In this document: positions 25,336 through 34,583 of the stretch, in pieces
How positions within the stretch are numbered: the stretch's first letter is position 1
How the letters are laid out: each line of letters starts with the position of its first letter
NCBI GenBank assembly: GCA_964619585.1
Contig: CAZUCO010000004.1
Location: forward strand, 29,095 to 93,094
DNA from: JASLCR01 sp964619585
GTDB lineage: Bacteria > Patescibacteriota > Saccharimonadia > Saccharimonadales > Saccharimonadaceae
DNA: 64,000 nucleotides
Reading direction: 5' to 3'
Position numbers and translations under genes: made by a program
Notes under the pieces: generated by a model
Told to the model about the DNA's origin: nothing
Databases searched by the model: none
The model's input: only the letters and a program-made list of their open reading frames with translations

Positions 25336-26067
25336 TTACTCAGCTTTGTCGGTTGATGCTTCGCTTGCTTCACCTTCAGCCGGAGCTTCAGCTTCACCAT
25401 TTTCAGACTCAACTTCAGACTCGTCTTCCGCCTCACCTGCTGCAGCTTCATTTGCAGCCTGAAGAGCACTTGGCTCCCATACGCTTGCGACAACAAGCTC
25501 GGTCACACTATGGTGCTCTTCATCATCGTCACCATGACCACTCTCGTGCTCTACAAGTTCTACATTCTCTGGTAGTGCAATCGTCTCAAGTAGCAGTTTC
25601 TCGCCAGCTTCTTTGAGTGGACGAATATCAGCGCGAAGGGCATCAGGTAGGTCCATTGGAAGAGCCTTAACCTCGATCTTCTCTAGCGTCTGTAGCACGA
25701 TGAGACCATTCTTCTCTGCTTCAGATTCACCTTCACCATCAAGGATGATAGGTACCTCTGCAACAACCGGCTCACTTGCTTTCACCGCGTGGAACGATAC
25801 GTGACGGATCACTCCCTTGACTGGGTCAAAATCAACATCTTTGATCATAGCAATCTTTTTCTTACCGCCAATATTTAAGTGTACTGGTGCGTGTGTGCCT
25901 GCTTGCTTGTAAGTCTTAAGCATGACACCTTCTGCAACCTGCACACTGATTGGGTCAATGCCTGGGCCGTATACAACAGCTGGGATCAGGCCTTCATTTC
26001 GTAGTGTTTTGACTTTTTTACCGTGCACGGTACGCTCGTCAAGCGCGAGGGCTATTTTATCTCCCAT
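25336..26067 (-). CDS. rplY: 50S ribosomal protein L25/CTC form
   Basis: 243 residues. The N-terminal part (about 1-90) is the 5S-rRNA-binding L25 domain (IALALDERTVHGKKVKTLRNEGLIPAVVYGPG). The TL5/CTC beta domain follows (about 95-185), with an acidic Glu/Ala-rich tail. It binds 5S rRNA in the large subunit. It has a leader with a strong GGGAGAG ribosome-binding site, unlike most first genes here. It is divergent from the DedA gene. Confidence 0.95.
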   Translation of the reverse strand: MGDKIALALDERTVHGKKVKTLRNEGLIPAVVYGPGIDPISVQVAEGVMLKTYKQAGTHAPVHLNIGGKKKIAMIKDVDFDPVKGVIRHVSFHAVKASEPVVAEVPIILDGEGESEAEKNGLIVLQTLEKIEVKALPMDLPDALRADIRPLKEAGEKLLLETIALPENVELVEHESGHGDDDEEHHSVTELVVASVWEPSALQAANEAAAGEAEDESEVESENGEAEAPAEGEASEASTDKAE

Positions 26068-26148
26068 CTCTCTCCCTTTCTTTGGATACCTTTACGGAGT
26101 TTAATTTTTACTAACTTTTATAGTACCACATCTGTTACAATAAAGGAA

Positions 26149-26805
26149 GTGGAAGCAATCTTAGAATTTATTACTCACCTTGGCTGGCTGGCAGTCGCCG
26201 CTACTATTTTTGCCGAGAGTGGCCTACTGATCGGCTTCTTCCTTCCCGGTGATAGCCTGCTCTTCACCGCAGGATTTCTCGTACAGCAGAATATTCTCCC
26301 TATTAATATTCATGTTTTTGTTGTTGTACTGTTTTTTGCCGCTGTACTTGGGGATAGCGTTGGCTACACCTTTGGTAAGAAGATTGGTCGCAAATTATTT
26401 GACCGAGAAAACACTCGCTTCTTCCGCAAAGAGAATCTTCAACGTGCTGAGGCATTCTACGAAAAACATGGGGCAAAGACAATCGTTATCGCACGTTTTG
26501 TGCCGATAGTTCGAACATTTGCCCCTATTGTTGCTGGTTCGAGCAAAATGCCGTACCGTACCTTCCTGGCTTTTAATATCATCGGGGGGGCGCTCTGGAC
26601 AGTCAGCTTCACCTACCTTGGCTACTTTGCGGGTAAATTTCTTATCGACAAAGGCATTAATGTAGAGTACGCTGCCCTCATCATCATTGGCATTTCAGTG
26701 GCTCCCGTCTTGTTCCATATTCTGCTCGAAAAGGACCGACGAGGCAAACTCATCAAAGGCACCAAGCGAGAGATCGCTATTTTACTTGGTAGAAAAAAAC
26801 GTTAG
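26149..26805 (+). CDS. DedA family membrane protein
   Basis: 218 residues from GTG at 26149. The family motifs are FAESGLLIGFFLPGDSLLFTAGF (about 19-41), GDSVGYTFGKKIG, and ARFVPIVRTFAPIVAGSSKMPY (about 117-138), with four to five helices. DedA proteins are proposed undecaprenyl-phosphate or phospholipid flippases. The start is decided by the TACAAT box at 26136-26141, 7 bases before GTG: the longer frame from 26023 would run through that promoter and into the divergent rplY gene. Confidence 0.9.
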   Translation: MEAILEFITHLGWLAVAATIFAESGLLIGFFLPGDSLLFTAGFLVQQNILPINIHVFVVVLFFAAVLGDSVGYTFGKKIGRKLFDRENTRFFRKENLQRAEAFYEKHGAKTIVIARFVPIVRTFAPIVAGSSKMPYRTFLAFNIIGGALWTVSFTYLGYFAGKFLIDKGINVEYAALIIIGISVAPVLFHILLEKDRRGKLIKGTKREIAILLGRKKR

Positions 26806-26812
26806 CTCTCTT

Positions 26813-29626
26813 CTAGAGTAGCGGCTTGAGATATTTACCGGTGAAGCTCTTTTGAGCCTTTACAACCTCTTCTGGCGTACCCTCGGCAACTACTGTACCA
26901 CCCCCAGAACCGCCTTCAGGTCCCATATCAATCACATGATCGGCCGATTTGATAACATCGAGATTGTGCTCAATGATCACCATGCTATTACCCCCCTCAA
27001 CCAGTTGCTGCAAGATTCCGAGTAATCGCTTCACATCAGCCGAATGGAGTCCAGTGGTCGGCTCATCGAGAATATACATTGTTTTGCCCGTACTACGACG
27101 ACTCAGCTCACTAGCAAGTTTGATACGCTGCGCTTCACCACCTGAAAATGTTGTAGCCGGCTGGCCAAGTTTGATGTATCCGAGACCAACATCAACCAGT
27201 GTATCGAGCTTACGAGCAATGCTTGGCACATTTTCAAAGAACTTGGCTGCCTGCTCGACCGTCATCTCAAGCACGTCAGAAATCGTCTTTTCTTTGTATT
27301 TAATCTCGAGGGCTTCACGATTGTACCGTTTCCCTTTACATTCATCGCAAGTTACGTAGACATCTGGCAAGAAGTGCATTTCAATCTTAATCACGCCATC
27401 ACCTTGACAATTTTCACAGCGGCCACCCTTTACATTGAAACTGAAGCGCCCTGCTTTGTAGCCACGGATGTTAGCCTCGGTTGTACCAGCAAAGAGTTCA
27501 CGAATCGGCGTAAATACACCAGTGTAAGTAGCGGGATTTGATCGTGGCGTACGGCCAATCGCTGATTGATCGATGATAATTGCCTTATCAAGCTGCTTGA
27601 TGCCCTCGATATTATCATGTTTGCCTGGCACTTCCTGAGCACGATGTAACCGCGCAGACAATTCTTTTGCTAGGATGTCATTTACAAGCGTTGACTTACC
27701 ACTACCCGAAACACCCGATACAACGGTCATAATTCCGAGAGGGATAGTAACGTCAATGTTCTTTAGATTATTTTCCCGTGCACCAGTAATAGTGAGGTTC
27801 CTAGTTGAGTCTTTCTTTCGCCGTTTTTTAGGTACTTCGATCTTCTCTACTCCCGCAAGATATCTTCCGGTCAGGCTTGATGGATGCTTAGCGACTTCCG
27901 CCGGTGTACCATGTGCAACGACTTGACCACCATGCACTCCCGCGGCAGGACCAATATCTAGAAGATAGTCTGCTTCACGTATCGTATCTTCATCATGTTC
28001 AACAACCAGGACAGTATTCCCAAGGTCACGAAGATGCTTCAGGGTAGCAATCAAGCGATCGTTATCCCTCTGATGAAGGCCAATCGATGGCTCGTCGAGA
28101 ACGTACAATACACCTTGAAGTCCGGAACCAATCTGAGTCGCTAGACGAATACGCTGCGCCTCACCCCCACTCAGAGTGTTAGCAGCACGTGAGAGCTCAA
28201 GGTACGTGAGACCGACATTACTCATAAAGCTCAGTCGATCTGTAATTTCTTTCATAATCTGACGGGCAATAAACAGTTCGTCATCTGTCAGGTTCAATGT
28301 CTGAGTGAATAGCTCCAGCGCTTCATCTACGCCAAGGTTACAGATATCCATAATATTGAGATCATGGACTGTTACCGCCAATACCACCGGCTTTAGGCGA
28401 GCACCGTTACAGGCATGGCACTTACGTTCACGCATGAAGCGTTCAATGTCACGGCGCATAAACTCGCTATCGGTTTCCTTGTGCCGGCGCTCAAGATTTG
28501 GGATCACGCCCTCATACGTTGAAGCATAGCTCCGGCCACTACCAAGCTCTACCATATACTTCTGGCTACCTGTACCGTACAGGATTTTCTCAAGTACATC
28601 TGGTTCAAGTTCACCAACCGGTGTTTTAATATCAAATCCGTGTGCATCAGCTACTGCCGCAAGTTTTTTCATATACCAGGCATCAGAGTTGACTCGATTG
28701 TATGGACGAATCGCACCCTCGGCTATCGTCAGCTTGGGGTTAAACACAAGATCAGGATCAACTTCAAGACGCGATCCAAGACCAGTACATACCGGACAAG
28801 CACCTTGTGGAGCATTAAAACTAAACAGTCTTGGCTCAAGCTCAGGAATATCTTCACCTGGATGATCAACACATGCATACCGCTGACTCAAAGTGGTTAC
28901 CGTATCATGATCAACATCAAACAACTCTACTACCCCACCGCCAATATCAAGTGCCTGCTCGATAGACTGAGTGATACGTGATTGCAAGCTTTGACTCATC
29001 GCCACACGGTCAACCACAATTTCAATTGAATGTTTATATTTCTTATCAAGTACTGGAAATTCATCGAGAGCATACACAACACCATCGACTCGAGCACGCG
29101 CAAATCCCTGACGTGAAAACTGCTCTGGCACATGAGCAAACTCGCCTTTTTTATCCTTTGCAATCGGCGCCAATACGAGCAGTTTGGTCCCTTCGGGCGT
29201 TTTCATAACTTCGTCAACAATCGCCTGCGCCGTACGACGCTCGACAGGTTTACCACAAACCGGACAATGTGGTACACCGATACGTGCAAAAAGAAGACGA
29301 AGGTAGTCGTAGATCTCAGTTACCGTAGCAACTGTTGAGCGCGGGTTACGGCTGGTGGACTTTTGATCAATCGAAATCGCTGGAGATAGACCTTCGATCT
29401 GGTCAACGTCTGGTTTTTCCATCAATCCCAGGAACTGTCTTGCATAACTTGAGAGACTTTCCACGTAGCGTCGCTGACCTTCAGCATATATCGTGTCAAA
29501 TGCAAGCGATGACTTACCCGAACCAGATAAACCGGTGATAACCACTAACTTATCACGAGGAATATCAACACTGATATTTTTTAGGTTGTGCTCCCTTGCA
29601 CCAACAACACGTAAGACATCTGACAT
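26813..29626 (-). CDS. uvrA: UvrABC system protein A
   Basis: 937 residues, normal length. Two ABC ATPase modules are present: Walker A GLSGSGKSSLAFDT (about 32-45) and GVSGSGKSTLVNDI (about 632-645), signature LSGGEAQRIRLA and FSGGEAQRIKLA, and zinc modules CPVCGKPVERR and CENCQGDG...CDECKG. It is the damage-recognition subunit that loads UvrB. TATAAT is 8 bases before the ATG. Confidence 0.98.
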   Translation of the reverse strand: MSDVLRVVGAREHNLKNISVDIPRDKLVVITGLSGSGKSSLAFDTIYAEGQRRYVESLSSYARQFLGLMEKPDVDQIEGLSPAISIDQKSTSRNPRSTVATVTEIYDYLRLLFARIGVPHCPVCGKPVERRTAQAIVDEVMKTPEGTKLLVLAPIAKDKKGEFAHVPEQFSRQGFARARVDGVVYALDEFPVLDKKYKHSIEIVVDRVAMSQSLQSRITQSIEQALDIGGGVVELFDVDHDTVTTLSQRYACVDHPGEDIPELEPRLFSFNAPQGACPVCTGLGSRLEVDPDLVFNPKLTIAEGAIRPYNRVNSDAWYMKKLAAVADAHGFDIKTPVGELEPDVLEKILYGTGSQKYMVELGSGRSYASTYEGVIPNLERRHKETDSEFMRRDIERFMRERKCHACNGARLKPVVLAVTVHDLNIMDICNLGVDEALELFTQTLNLTDDELFIARQIMKEITDRLSFMSNVGLTYLELSRAANTLSGGEAQRIRLATQIGSGLQGVLYVLDEPSIGLHQRDNDRLIATLKHLRDLGNTVLVVEHDEDTIREADYLLDIGPAAGVHGGQVVAHGTPAEVAKHPSSLTGRYLAGVEKIEVPKKRRKKDSTRNLTITGARENNLKNIDVTIPLGIMTVVSGVSGSGKSTLVNDILAKELSARLHRAQEVPGKHDNIEGIKQLDKAIIIDQSAIGRTPRSNPATYTGVFTPIRELFAGTTEANIRGYKAGRFSFNVKGGRCENCQGDGVIKIEMHFLPDVYVTCDECKGKRYNREALEIKYKEKTISDVLEMTVEQAAKFFENVPSIARKLDTLVDVGLGYIKLGQPATTFSGGEAQRIKLASELSRRSTGKTMYILDEPTTGLHSADVKRLLGILQQLVEGGNSMVIIEHNLDVIKSADHVIDMGPEGGSGGGTVVAEGTPEEVVKAQKSFTGKYLKPLL

Positions 29627-29759
29627 AACACCTTATTATAGCGCTTATTTATGTTTTATACCACCCCGCCGGATAGCACAGACACTACATATGGTGCTTA
29701 TGATTGCATATAATTGACTATTAGGCTATATTGATGCATAAATTAACTCACACCTATCC

Positions 29760-30032
29760 ATGAAATACACTGTCACTAAAATCTGCCTATTACTTTCCGC
29801 TCTATTTATCATGTTATCGTTTCACGTCGAGGAAACATTGGTGCGTTTTATTATTATGGGCGAAATCCCAGGCACAGACGTCAGTCTTTCACCAACTACC
29901 ATGCTCGTTGTCTATAGCATTCTTATTCTTGCCCCAATCTGTATCGGTCTCTACAAGCTCTACGCTGCTTCACGTAACTACGCAAAAGCAAATTCTCATC
30001 TTCCAAAACGGCGCTATTCTCCACTAGCGTAG
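29760..30032 (+). CDS. Small two-helix membrane protein, unknown function
   Basis: 90 residues with two hydrophobic helices (about 7-25 and 47-68) and a basic tail (NYAKANSHLPKRRYSPLA). No family recognised. Its last 19 bases overlap the 3' end of the convergent exonuclease gene. No clear Shine-Dalgarno; a TATATT lies about 20 bases before the start. It is included because its hydrophobicity pattern is coherent. Confidence 0.55.
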   Translation: MKYTVTKICLLLSALFIMLSFHVEETLVRFIIMGEIPGTDVSLSPTTMLVVYSILILAPICIGLYKLYAASRNYAKANSHLPKRRYSPLA

Positions 30033-31444
30033 TCGTCAAACGGCATAACATCTTCAACCCATAGCTGCAGCTCTTGGAGTATAAACTGCTGTGAGTCGTT
30101 GGCATTCTTTGCAGTGCGATGAAGTGCCGACAAGAATGAAGGTAGCTGTGATTTCAGCCGGTTGGATCGCCACTGCTCCCAGGACGTCTTCTCATCTTCC
30201 GATAGTGAACTCGGGAAATTGCGCGCTTTGTAGTGCACAAGTAAGTCCGGTAGACGTTCATCCCGAAACTCCGGGTGAAAGTCGGCAAGTGCGTTACTAT
30301 CTGCATTGCGAACCGCTTCAATGCGAACCCTATCAATATCTGGGACAAACGCGTCATACAATTGAGCCTCAGGATCGTTACTTGGCTTGAACTCACGTTT
30401 TTGTTCAAAGATGCCTCGTAGCTTTTCAGAGAAATCTGGATTGTCGAGCAGTACTTTTTTGTGTCGTTCGATCGTCTCTGCATCAAGACCAACCTTCTTC
30501 CAGCCTTCACCTTCAGTCAACACACCGAGCGGGGCAACTGCAGGACAACGATTATATTGCAATACCTTCACTGGCAGTGCAACAAAGTCACTTGCCTTAC
30601 GCTCCTCCCAAGTAGCAAATACCTTTTTGCTAAGTTCCTGAGTTGATAAGCTCACAAATGGTGATGGATCATATCTGAGATCATAAACAAGTACGTTTTT
30701 ATTTGGCGCGCTAGTCAGCGGGAATGCCACTGTTGTCTTTTCATGCCTACTGTCGAAGCGACCACTCGTATACACAAAAGGTTTCTTATCCTCGAGATTA
30801 ACGAGCTGCTGTACCCGCTTTTTATCTCGCATAGAGAGCAGGTAGTCAAACAGCTGGGGCTGTTTTTCACGCAACAATTTGGTCACTGCAATCAACGCCT
30901 CGACATCAGCAAGCGCATCATGCGCATTCATGTGATCGATGCCGTTGATAGCCGTCAGAAGTTCGAGTCGGTTTGTTGCTTTACCCTCAGCATCGACAGG
31001 CCACTTAATCCCATCTGGTCTTAGTGCTCTCGTCATACGGATGACATCCAATATGTCCCACCGACTACGACCATCACTCCAGGCCCATTCATATGGATCG
31101 TAAAAGTTACGCCATAGTAGATGCCTGATAAACTCATCATCAAATCGTACGTTATTAAATCCTACCATTATCGTGTCTGGGGTAAATACTTCATCTGTCA
31201 GCATCCGAGAAAACTCCGCCTCGCTAAGCCCTTCTCGTACTGTTTCCTGTGGGGAAATACCCGTCACCATCAGTGCATCGGGACTCGGTAATGTATCATC
31301 AGCCAACTTTACGAGGATATTATATGGTTCACCAATAGGTCGCAGGCTCTCGTCGGTCCGTTGTCCTGCAAATTGCATGATCCGATCTGTACGTGCACTC
31401 AGCCCGCTTGTCTCAAGATCGTAGAAGAAAAAAGTCTTTGCCAT
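30014..31444 (-). CDS. sbcB: Exodeoxyribonuclease I (SbcB-like)
   Basis: 476 residues from the ATG at 31444 (MAKTFFFYDLETSG). The DEDDh exonuclease motifs are visible: YDLETSGL (about 7-14), MVGFNNVRFDDEFI (about 97-110) and NAHDALADVEA (about 176-186), followed by the SH3-like and helical C-terminal regions of ExoI. It degrades single-stranded DNA 3' to 5'. A longer frame to 31606 exists, but it passes through a terminator and the -10 box TATGCT, which is 6 bases before the chosen ATG, so the short start is preferred. Confidence 0.92.
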   Translation of the reverse strand: MAKTFFFYDLETSGLSARTDRIMQFAGQRTDESLRPIGEPYNILVKLADDTLPSPDALMVTGISPQETVREGLSEAEFSRMLTDEVFTPDTIMVGFNNVRFDDEFIRHLLWRNFYDPYEWAWSDGRSRWDILDVIRMTRALRPDGIKWPVDAEGKATNRLELLTAINGIDHMNAHDALADVEALIAVTKLLREKQPQLFDYLLSMRDKKRVQQLVNLEDKKPFVYTSGRFDSRHEKTTVAFPLTSAPNKNVLVYDLRYDPSPFVSLSTQELSKKVFATWEERKASDFVALPVKVLQYNRCPAVAPLGVLTEGEGWKKVGLDAETIERHKKVLLDNPDFSEKLRGIFEQKREFKPSNDPEAQLYDAFVPDIDRVRIEAVRNADSNALADFHPEFRDERLPDLLVHYKARNFPSSLSEDEKTSWEQWRSNRLKSQLPSFLSALHRTAKNANDSQQFILQELQLWVEDVMPFDDYASGE

Positions 31445-31458
31445 AACCCTAGCATAAC

Positions 31459-31479
31459 AAAAAGCACCCGATCGGGTGC
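31459..31479 (-). terminator. Intrinsic terminator of the upstream GC-rich unit
   Basis: The perfect palindrome GCACCCGATCGGGTGC (31464-31479) is followed on the minus strand by TTTTT (31463-31459). It separates the GC-rich transcription unit from the sbcB promoter. Confidence 0.85.
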
Positions 31480-31512
31480 AAAAAACAAAGTTGAACATGT
31501 CAGATAGCGCAG

Positions 31513-31550
31513 AGGTGGGGTGGGGGCAGCTCACTGCCCCCACCCCACCT
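31513..31550. repeat. 17-bp perfect GC-rich hairpin
   Basis: AGGTGGGGTGGGGGCAG (31513-31529), loop CTCA, and its exact reverse complement at 31534-31550. It is the strongest hairpin in the window. It lies in the 3' part of a GC-rich minus-strand transcription unit and has no T tract on either strand. The G-run arm could also form alternative G-rich structures. Confidence 0.9.
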
Positions 31551-31801
31551 TGGGGCAGAGATACACACCGGCAGCGTGTGCTCTCCTGTTGTGGGCGATC
31601 ACTCATCGACGTCCCCGGTACTTTATCCCCGGGAAGGAGTGTTTCACCCTTCCGGAAGGATGAGTTGCCTCATCCACTGACTGACTGAAGTTCGTTAAGC
31701 TGCTTGATCCTTCGGGACGCCCTACTCCAGCCGCAGCTGGATGCGCCCCTCACCTCTTCATGATGCCGAGATCACCTCCTACCCGGATGGGTCGTGGGCC
31801 G

Positions 31802-31900
31802 TCAGGGGGTGGTGACGCCGGGCTCAGCGTCCTGGATGATGACCATGAAGTTGAACGACCTGCGGCGGGCGGGTCCGTCCCTCATGTACATGACGTGCAT
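31802..31900 (-). CDS. Possible 32-residue basic peptide
   Basis: The minus-strand ATG at 31900 has an ideal GGAGG six bases upstream, and a perfect promoter drives the region. The peptide begins MHVMYMRDGPARRRSF and ends at a TGA (31802-31804). It is rich in Met and Arg, without a membrane segment. It might be a leader peptide controlling the downstream structured RNA, or a functional micropeptide. The codons are GC-rich like the other islands. Support comes from signals only, not from recognised homology. Confidence 0.4.
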   Translation of the reverse strand: MHVMYMRDGPARRRSFNFMVIIQDAEPGVTTP

Positions 31901-32068
31901 GCAGTTCCTCCTGAATCTACCAAACACAGTCGAGTCAGTTCTCGGCTGAATACACGCTGCGTCATCATACTTTAGACGTAGCGCAAATTCAGCCGAGAAG
32001 CACTATCCGACATGTTAATGTACCATTCTAAAGGGAGATTTACACCTCAACCAATGGTATTGACGTGA

Positions 32069-32097
32069 ATTATATACCCAACCATTCTACTTGTCAA
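32069..32097 (-). promoter_or_regulatory. Perfect consensus sigma-70 promoter
   Basis: On the minus strand TTGACA (32092-32097), a 17-base spacer and TATAAT (32069-32074). It lies immediately after the obg stop codon and directs transcription into the GC-rich island. Confidence 0.9.
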
Positions 32098-32099
32098 TG

Positions 32100-33404
32100 C
32101 TAATCTTCGTCTGTTGCCTGCTCAAGTAAGGTGAAGTTATTCGTGCCGATACGTATAGTTGATTCGCCGGTCGCACCTCGCCGCATAAGCTCGTGTGTGA
32201 TGCCCATTTTCTTCATGATATCGCGGAGACGATTCACTGCTTGATACTGACCAAAGTTCGTGCGGGCAGCAAATTTCTCGATTTTACGTCCCGTAACACG
32301 ATATCGCTTCTCGTCCTCTTCTCCATCCTCGACACGTATCTCCCACGCATTTTGCTTTGCGGTATCAGTCAGCGATATTGTCGGAATATCATCATCCTCA
32401 GCCATGGCATCATTACTGATCTGCCGGGCAGCAACTACTTGCTCGCGGAGTATGCGGAGCACTTCTTTGATGCCTTTTTGTGCTTGTGAGGAAATTGCAT
32501 ATACTGGACTATCCGTTACTGCTTGTAAGCTATCCATTTGCATGGTGATAATCTCTTCATCTAAGCCTTCTGTCTTTGTCAGAGCCACGACTTCTGGTCG
32601 CTCCAATAGTTCAGGCTGGTAGCTCGCGAGTTCCAATCGTATAGTCTGATAGGCTTTTGCAACGTCATCACTATACGCATCGATCAAATGCAACAAAACA
32701 GCCGTTCGTTCCACATGTCTCAAGAACGCGTCCCCCAGACCTTTCCCTGCGCTTGCTCCTTCGATCAGTCCCGGGATATCAGCAATCAAGAGTGAACCAT
32801 CATCAATGTCAGCCACACCAAGATTCGGTGTTAGCGTTGTGAAAGCGTAATCGGCAATCTCTGGTCGTGCGTTTGAGACAACGGAGAGAAATGTTGACTT
32901 GCCGGCATTTGGAAAGCCGACCAAACCTACATCAGCCAGCAATTTCAGCTCGAGTTCTGCCTCAAAACTTTCGCCCTGTTCACCAAGTTCAGCAATTTTT
33001 GGCGCCTGCCGCGTCGAACTCTTGAAATGAGCATTACCAAATCCGCCATCACCACCACGGGCAACAATCACTTCTTGCCCATGCACGGTTAGATCAGCAA
33101 TGATGCTTCCATCTCTTTTGACAACAGTTCCCACAGGAACTTTCACCACAATATCGTCACCACTTGCTCCACGCTTGTTCTGTTTGGCGCCGTTTTGACC
33201 TGGCTTCGCCTTCAGCTCTGGCTTATAGCGAAAATCGATCAGAGTATTAAGCCCCTCGGTTGCCTCAAATACTACATTGCCACCACGGCCACCATCACCA
33301 CCATCTGGGCCGCCTTTATCGACATAGATCTCATGTCGAAAGCTAACAACGCCGTCGCCACCTTTGCCGGCACTAATAAAGACTTTCGCTGTATCTACAA
33401 ACAT
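32100..33404 (-). CDS. obg: GTPase Obg/CgtA
   Basis: 434 residues. Glycine-rich Obg fold (about 1-158: DTAKVFISAGKGGDGVVSFRHE), GTPase domain with G1 GFPNAGKSTFL (about 167-177), G3 DIPGLIEGA and NKxD-like ALTKTE, and a C-terminal OCT domain (about 345-425). It is an essential factor in large-subunit assembly and stress signalling. The usual NKxD is replaced by TKTE, a variation worth noting. TATACT lies 9 bases before the ATG. Confidence 0.96.
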   Translation of the reverse strand: MFVDTAKVFISAGKGGDGVVSFRHEIYVDKGGPDGGDGGRGGNVVFEATEGLNTLIDFRYKPELKAKPGQNGAKQNKRGASGDDIVVKVPVGTVVKRDGSIIADLTVHGQEVIVARGGDGGFGNAHFKSSTRQAPKIAELGEQGESFEAELELKLLADVGLVGFPNAGKSTFLSVVSNARPEIADYAFTTLTPNLGVADIDDGSLLIADIPGLIEGASAGKGLGDAFLRHVERTAVLLHLIDAYSDDVAKAYQTIRLELASYQPELLERPEVVALTKTEGLDEEIITMQMDSLQAVTDSPVYAISSQAQKGIKEVLRILREQVVAARQISNDAMAEDDDIPTISLTDTAKQNAWEIRVEDGEEDEKRYRVTGRKIEKFAARTNFGQYQAVNRLRDIMKKMGITHELMRRGATGESTIRIGTNNFTLLEQATDED

Positions 33405-33440
33405 ATCTTTTACAGTATAGCAAAGAGTCGGGCGGAAGGC

Positions 33441-34583
33441 TTAATGGATATAGTTATAACTTGCTGCTTGTCCGGCCGATATAGTTCGACTGCTGACAAC
33501 ATTAAATCCAGCGTAGTTCATCTCACTAAGTACAACGTCGCCATTTGGCTTCACTTGCTCAACAATCGCTACGTGACCGTATCCTCCACCACCTCCGGCA
33601 GTTTGGAAGACAGCGCCCGGCTTTGGCGTATGATCAACAAGATAGCCAGCAGCTGTCGCATTCGCTGCCCACGTATTGGCATTACCCCAGAAGCTTCCTA
33701 CTGGCATACCAAGCTCTTGTCGACGCTCGTAGGCATACCATGTACAGTTACCTGGTGCGTAGCGATTACCCGCTGAAGCTTTTAGTAGAGAGTTATCAAG
33801 AATTGTACTTGATGACGAGCCACCGTACGATGAACCGCCGTACATATTCTGACTTGGAGCCTCATAACCAGGCCGTTCACTCACGGGAAGAACACCGCTT
33901 GGAATAATGAGCTTTTGACCCGCCTTTGGCTTAGACAGCTCAAGGTCGTTAAAGGCGACAATACGAGCAACGCTCGTCTTATACTTATCAGCAAGGGACT
34001 CAACAGACTCACCGCGTGCAAGCGTGTGCACAACACCGTCTGTCGGCAAAATCGTTAACTTTTGATTAGGCCTAAGGGCATCTGAGCTCAGATTATTAGC
34101 CCAACGGATTGTGTTGGCCGATAGATTAAATCGTTTTGCAACATCTTCAACAGACTCACCGCGTGCAGTAGTGTAGTAACGCATGTCTCGGCTGACTGAA
34201 GTTGGCTGAAGAATTTGCGGCTTTGAGATAGTTGCATCATCAGTCTGCGCAAGCTCATTCTTGGTTGCAAGTGATATAGACGTATTGGCAACGCTTGAAG
34301 CAATTGGCAGATTAGTTCTCTCTGTCAAGCTCGCTGCAACGTCCGTAGCCACGATCTGGTCAACTGATGGTTTTTCATCTACTTGATTGTCAGTAACTAC
34401 TAAATTTGCCGCACCGACTTGGTTCAGTTGTTGGCTTGAGGTAGGTGCCTGGTAGCCAGCAGCAATCACTCCAACAATCACCAAAAATACAGCAGTATAA
34501 CCACTGACTTTAAGGAGTGAGATTTTTTGAGATCTTTTCTGTATTTTGGGATGCTTAGCAAGCATCGACTGCTTAAGCGTCAT
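33441..34583 (-). CDS. LysM-LysM-CHAP cell-wall hydrolase
   Basis: 380 residues: a cytoplasmic basic start, a membrane segment or uncleaved signal (about 27-45), a low-complexity stalk, two LysM peptidoglycan-binding modules (about 136-180 and 183-227) and a CHAP amidase/endopeptidase domain (about 265-380). The catalytic Cys is in APGNCTWYAYERR and His in GYGHVAIVEQV, with the conserved acid/amide region LSEMNYAG. It should cut peptidoglycan peptides at division or host contact. Its expression is probably regulated through an unusually long leader (34584-34866). Confidence 0.93.
   Translation of the reverse strand: MTLKQSMLAKHPKIQKRSQKISLLKVSGYTAVFLVIVGVIAAGYQAPTSSQQLNQVGAANLVVTDNQVDEKPSVDQIVATDVAASLTERTNLPIASSVANTSISLATKNELAQTDDATISKPQILQPTSVSRDMRYYTTARGESVEDVAKRFNLSANTIRWANNLSSDALRPNQKLTILPTDGVVHTLARGESVESLADKYKTSVARIVAFNDLELSKPKAGQKLIIPSGVLPVSERPGYEAPSQNMYGGSSYGGSSSSTILDNSLLKASAGNRYAPGNCTWYAYERRQELGMPVGSFWGNANTWAANATAAGYLVDHTPKPGAVFQTAGGGGGYGHVAIVEQVKPNGDVVLSEMNYAGFNVVSSRTISAGQAASYNYIH

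Larger units (their letters stand above)
31480..32062 (-). ncRNA. Candidate structured RNA or mini-ORF transcript in a GC-rich island
   Basis: From the consensus promoter at 32069-32097 to the terminator at 31459-31479, a transcript of about 600 bases is expected. It opens with a long hairpin (TTCTCGGCTGAAT 31939-31951 with ATTCAGCCGAGAA 31987-31999), then a Shine-Dalgarno and 32-codon ORF. A series of GC-rich stems follows, including CCAGC/GCTGG, GGATGAG/CTCATCC, GGAAGG-GTG/CAC-CCTTCC and the 17-bp hairpin. No ORF longer than about 60 codons has a credible start. tmRNA, RNase P and SRP RNA were considered and do not fit. It is either a structured RNA or a peptide messenger with a long structured 3' end. 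Confidence 0.45.

Noticed and set aside
31445..31606. N-terminal extension of the exonuclease I gene
   Set aside because: It would read through a 17-bp hairpin and an intrinsic terminator. The ATG at 31444 has a -10 box at leaderless spacing and gives the canonical MAKTFFFYDLETSG start.
31480..32062. tmRNA, RNase P RNA or SRP RNA in the GC-rich island
   Set aside because: No tRNA-like ends with CCA, no GAGGAAAGTCC-type RNase P core and no GNRA/GGAAG SRP apical motif in the right context were found.
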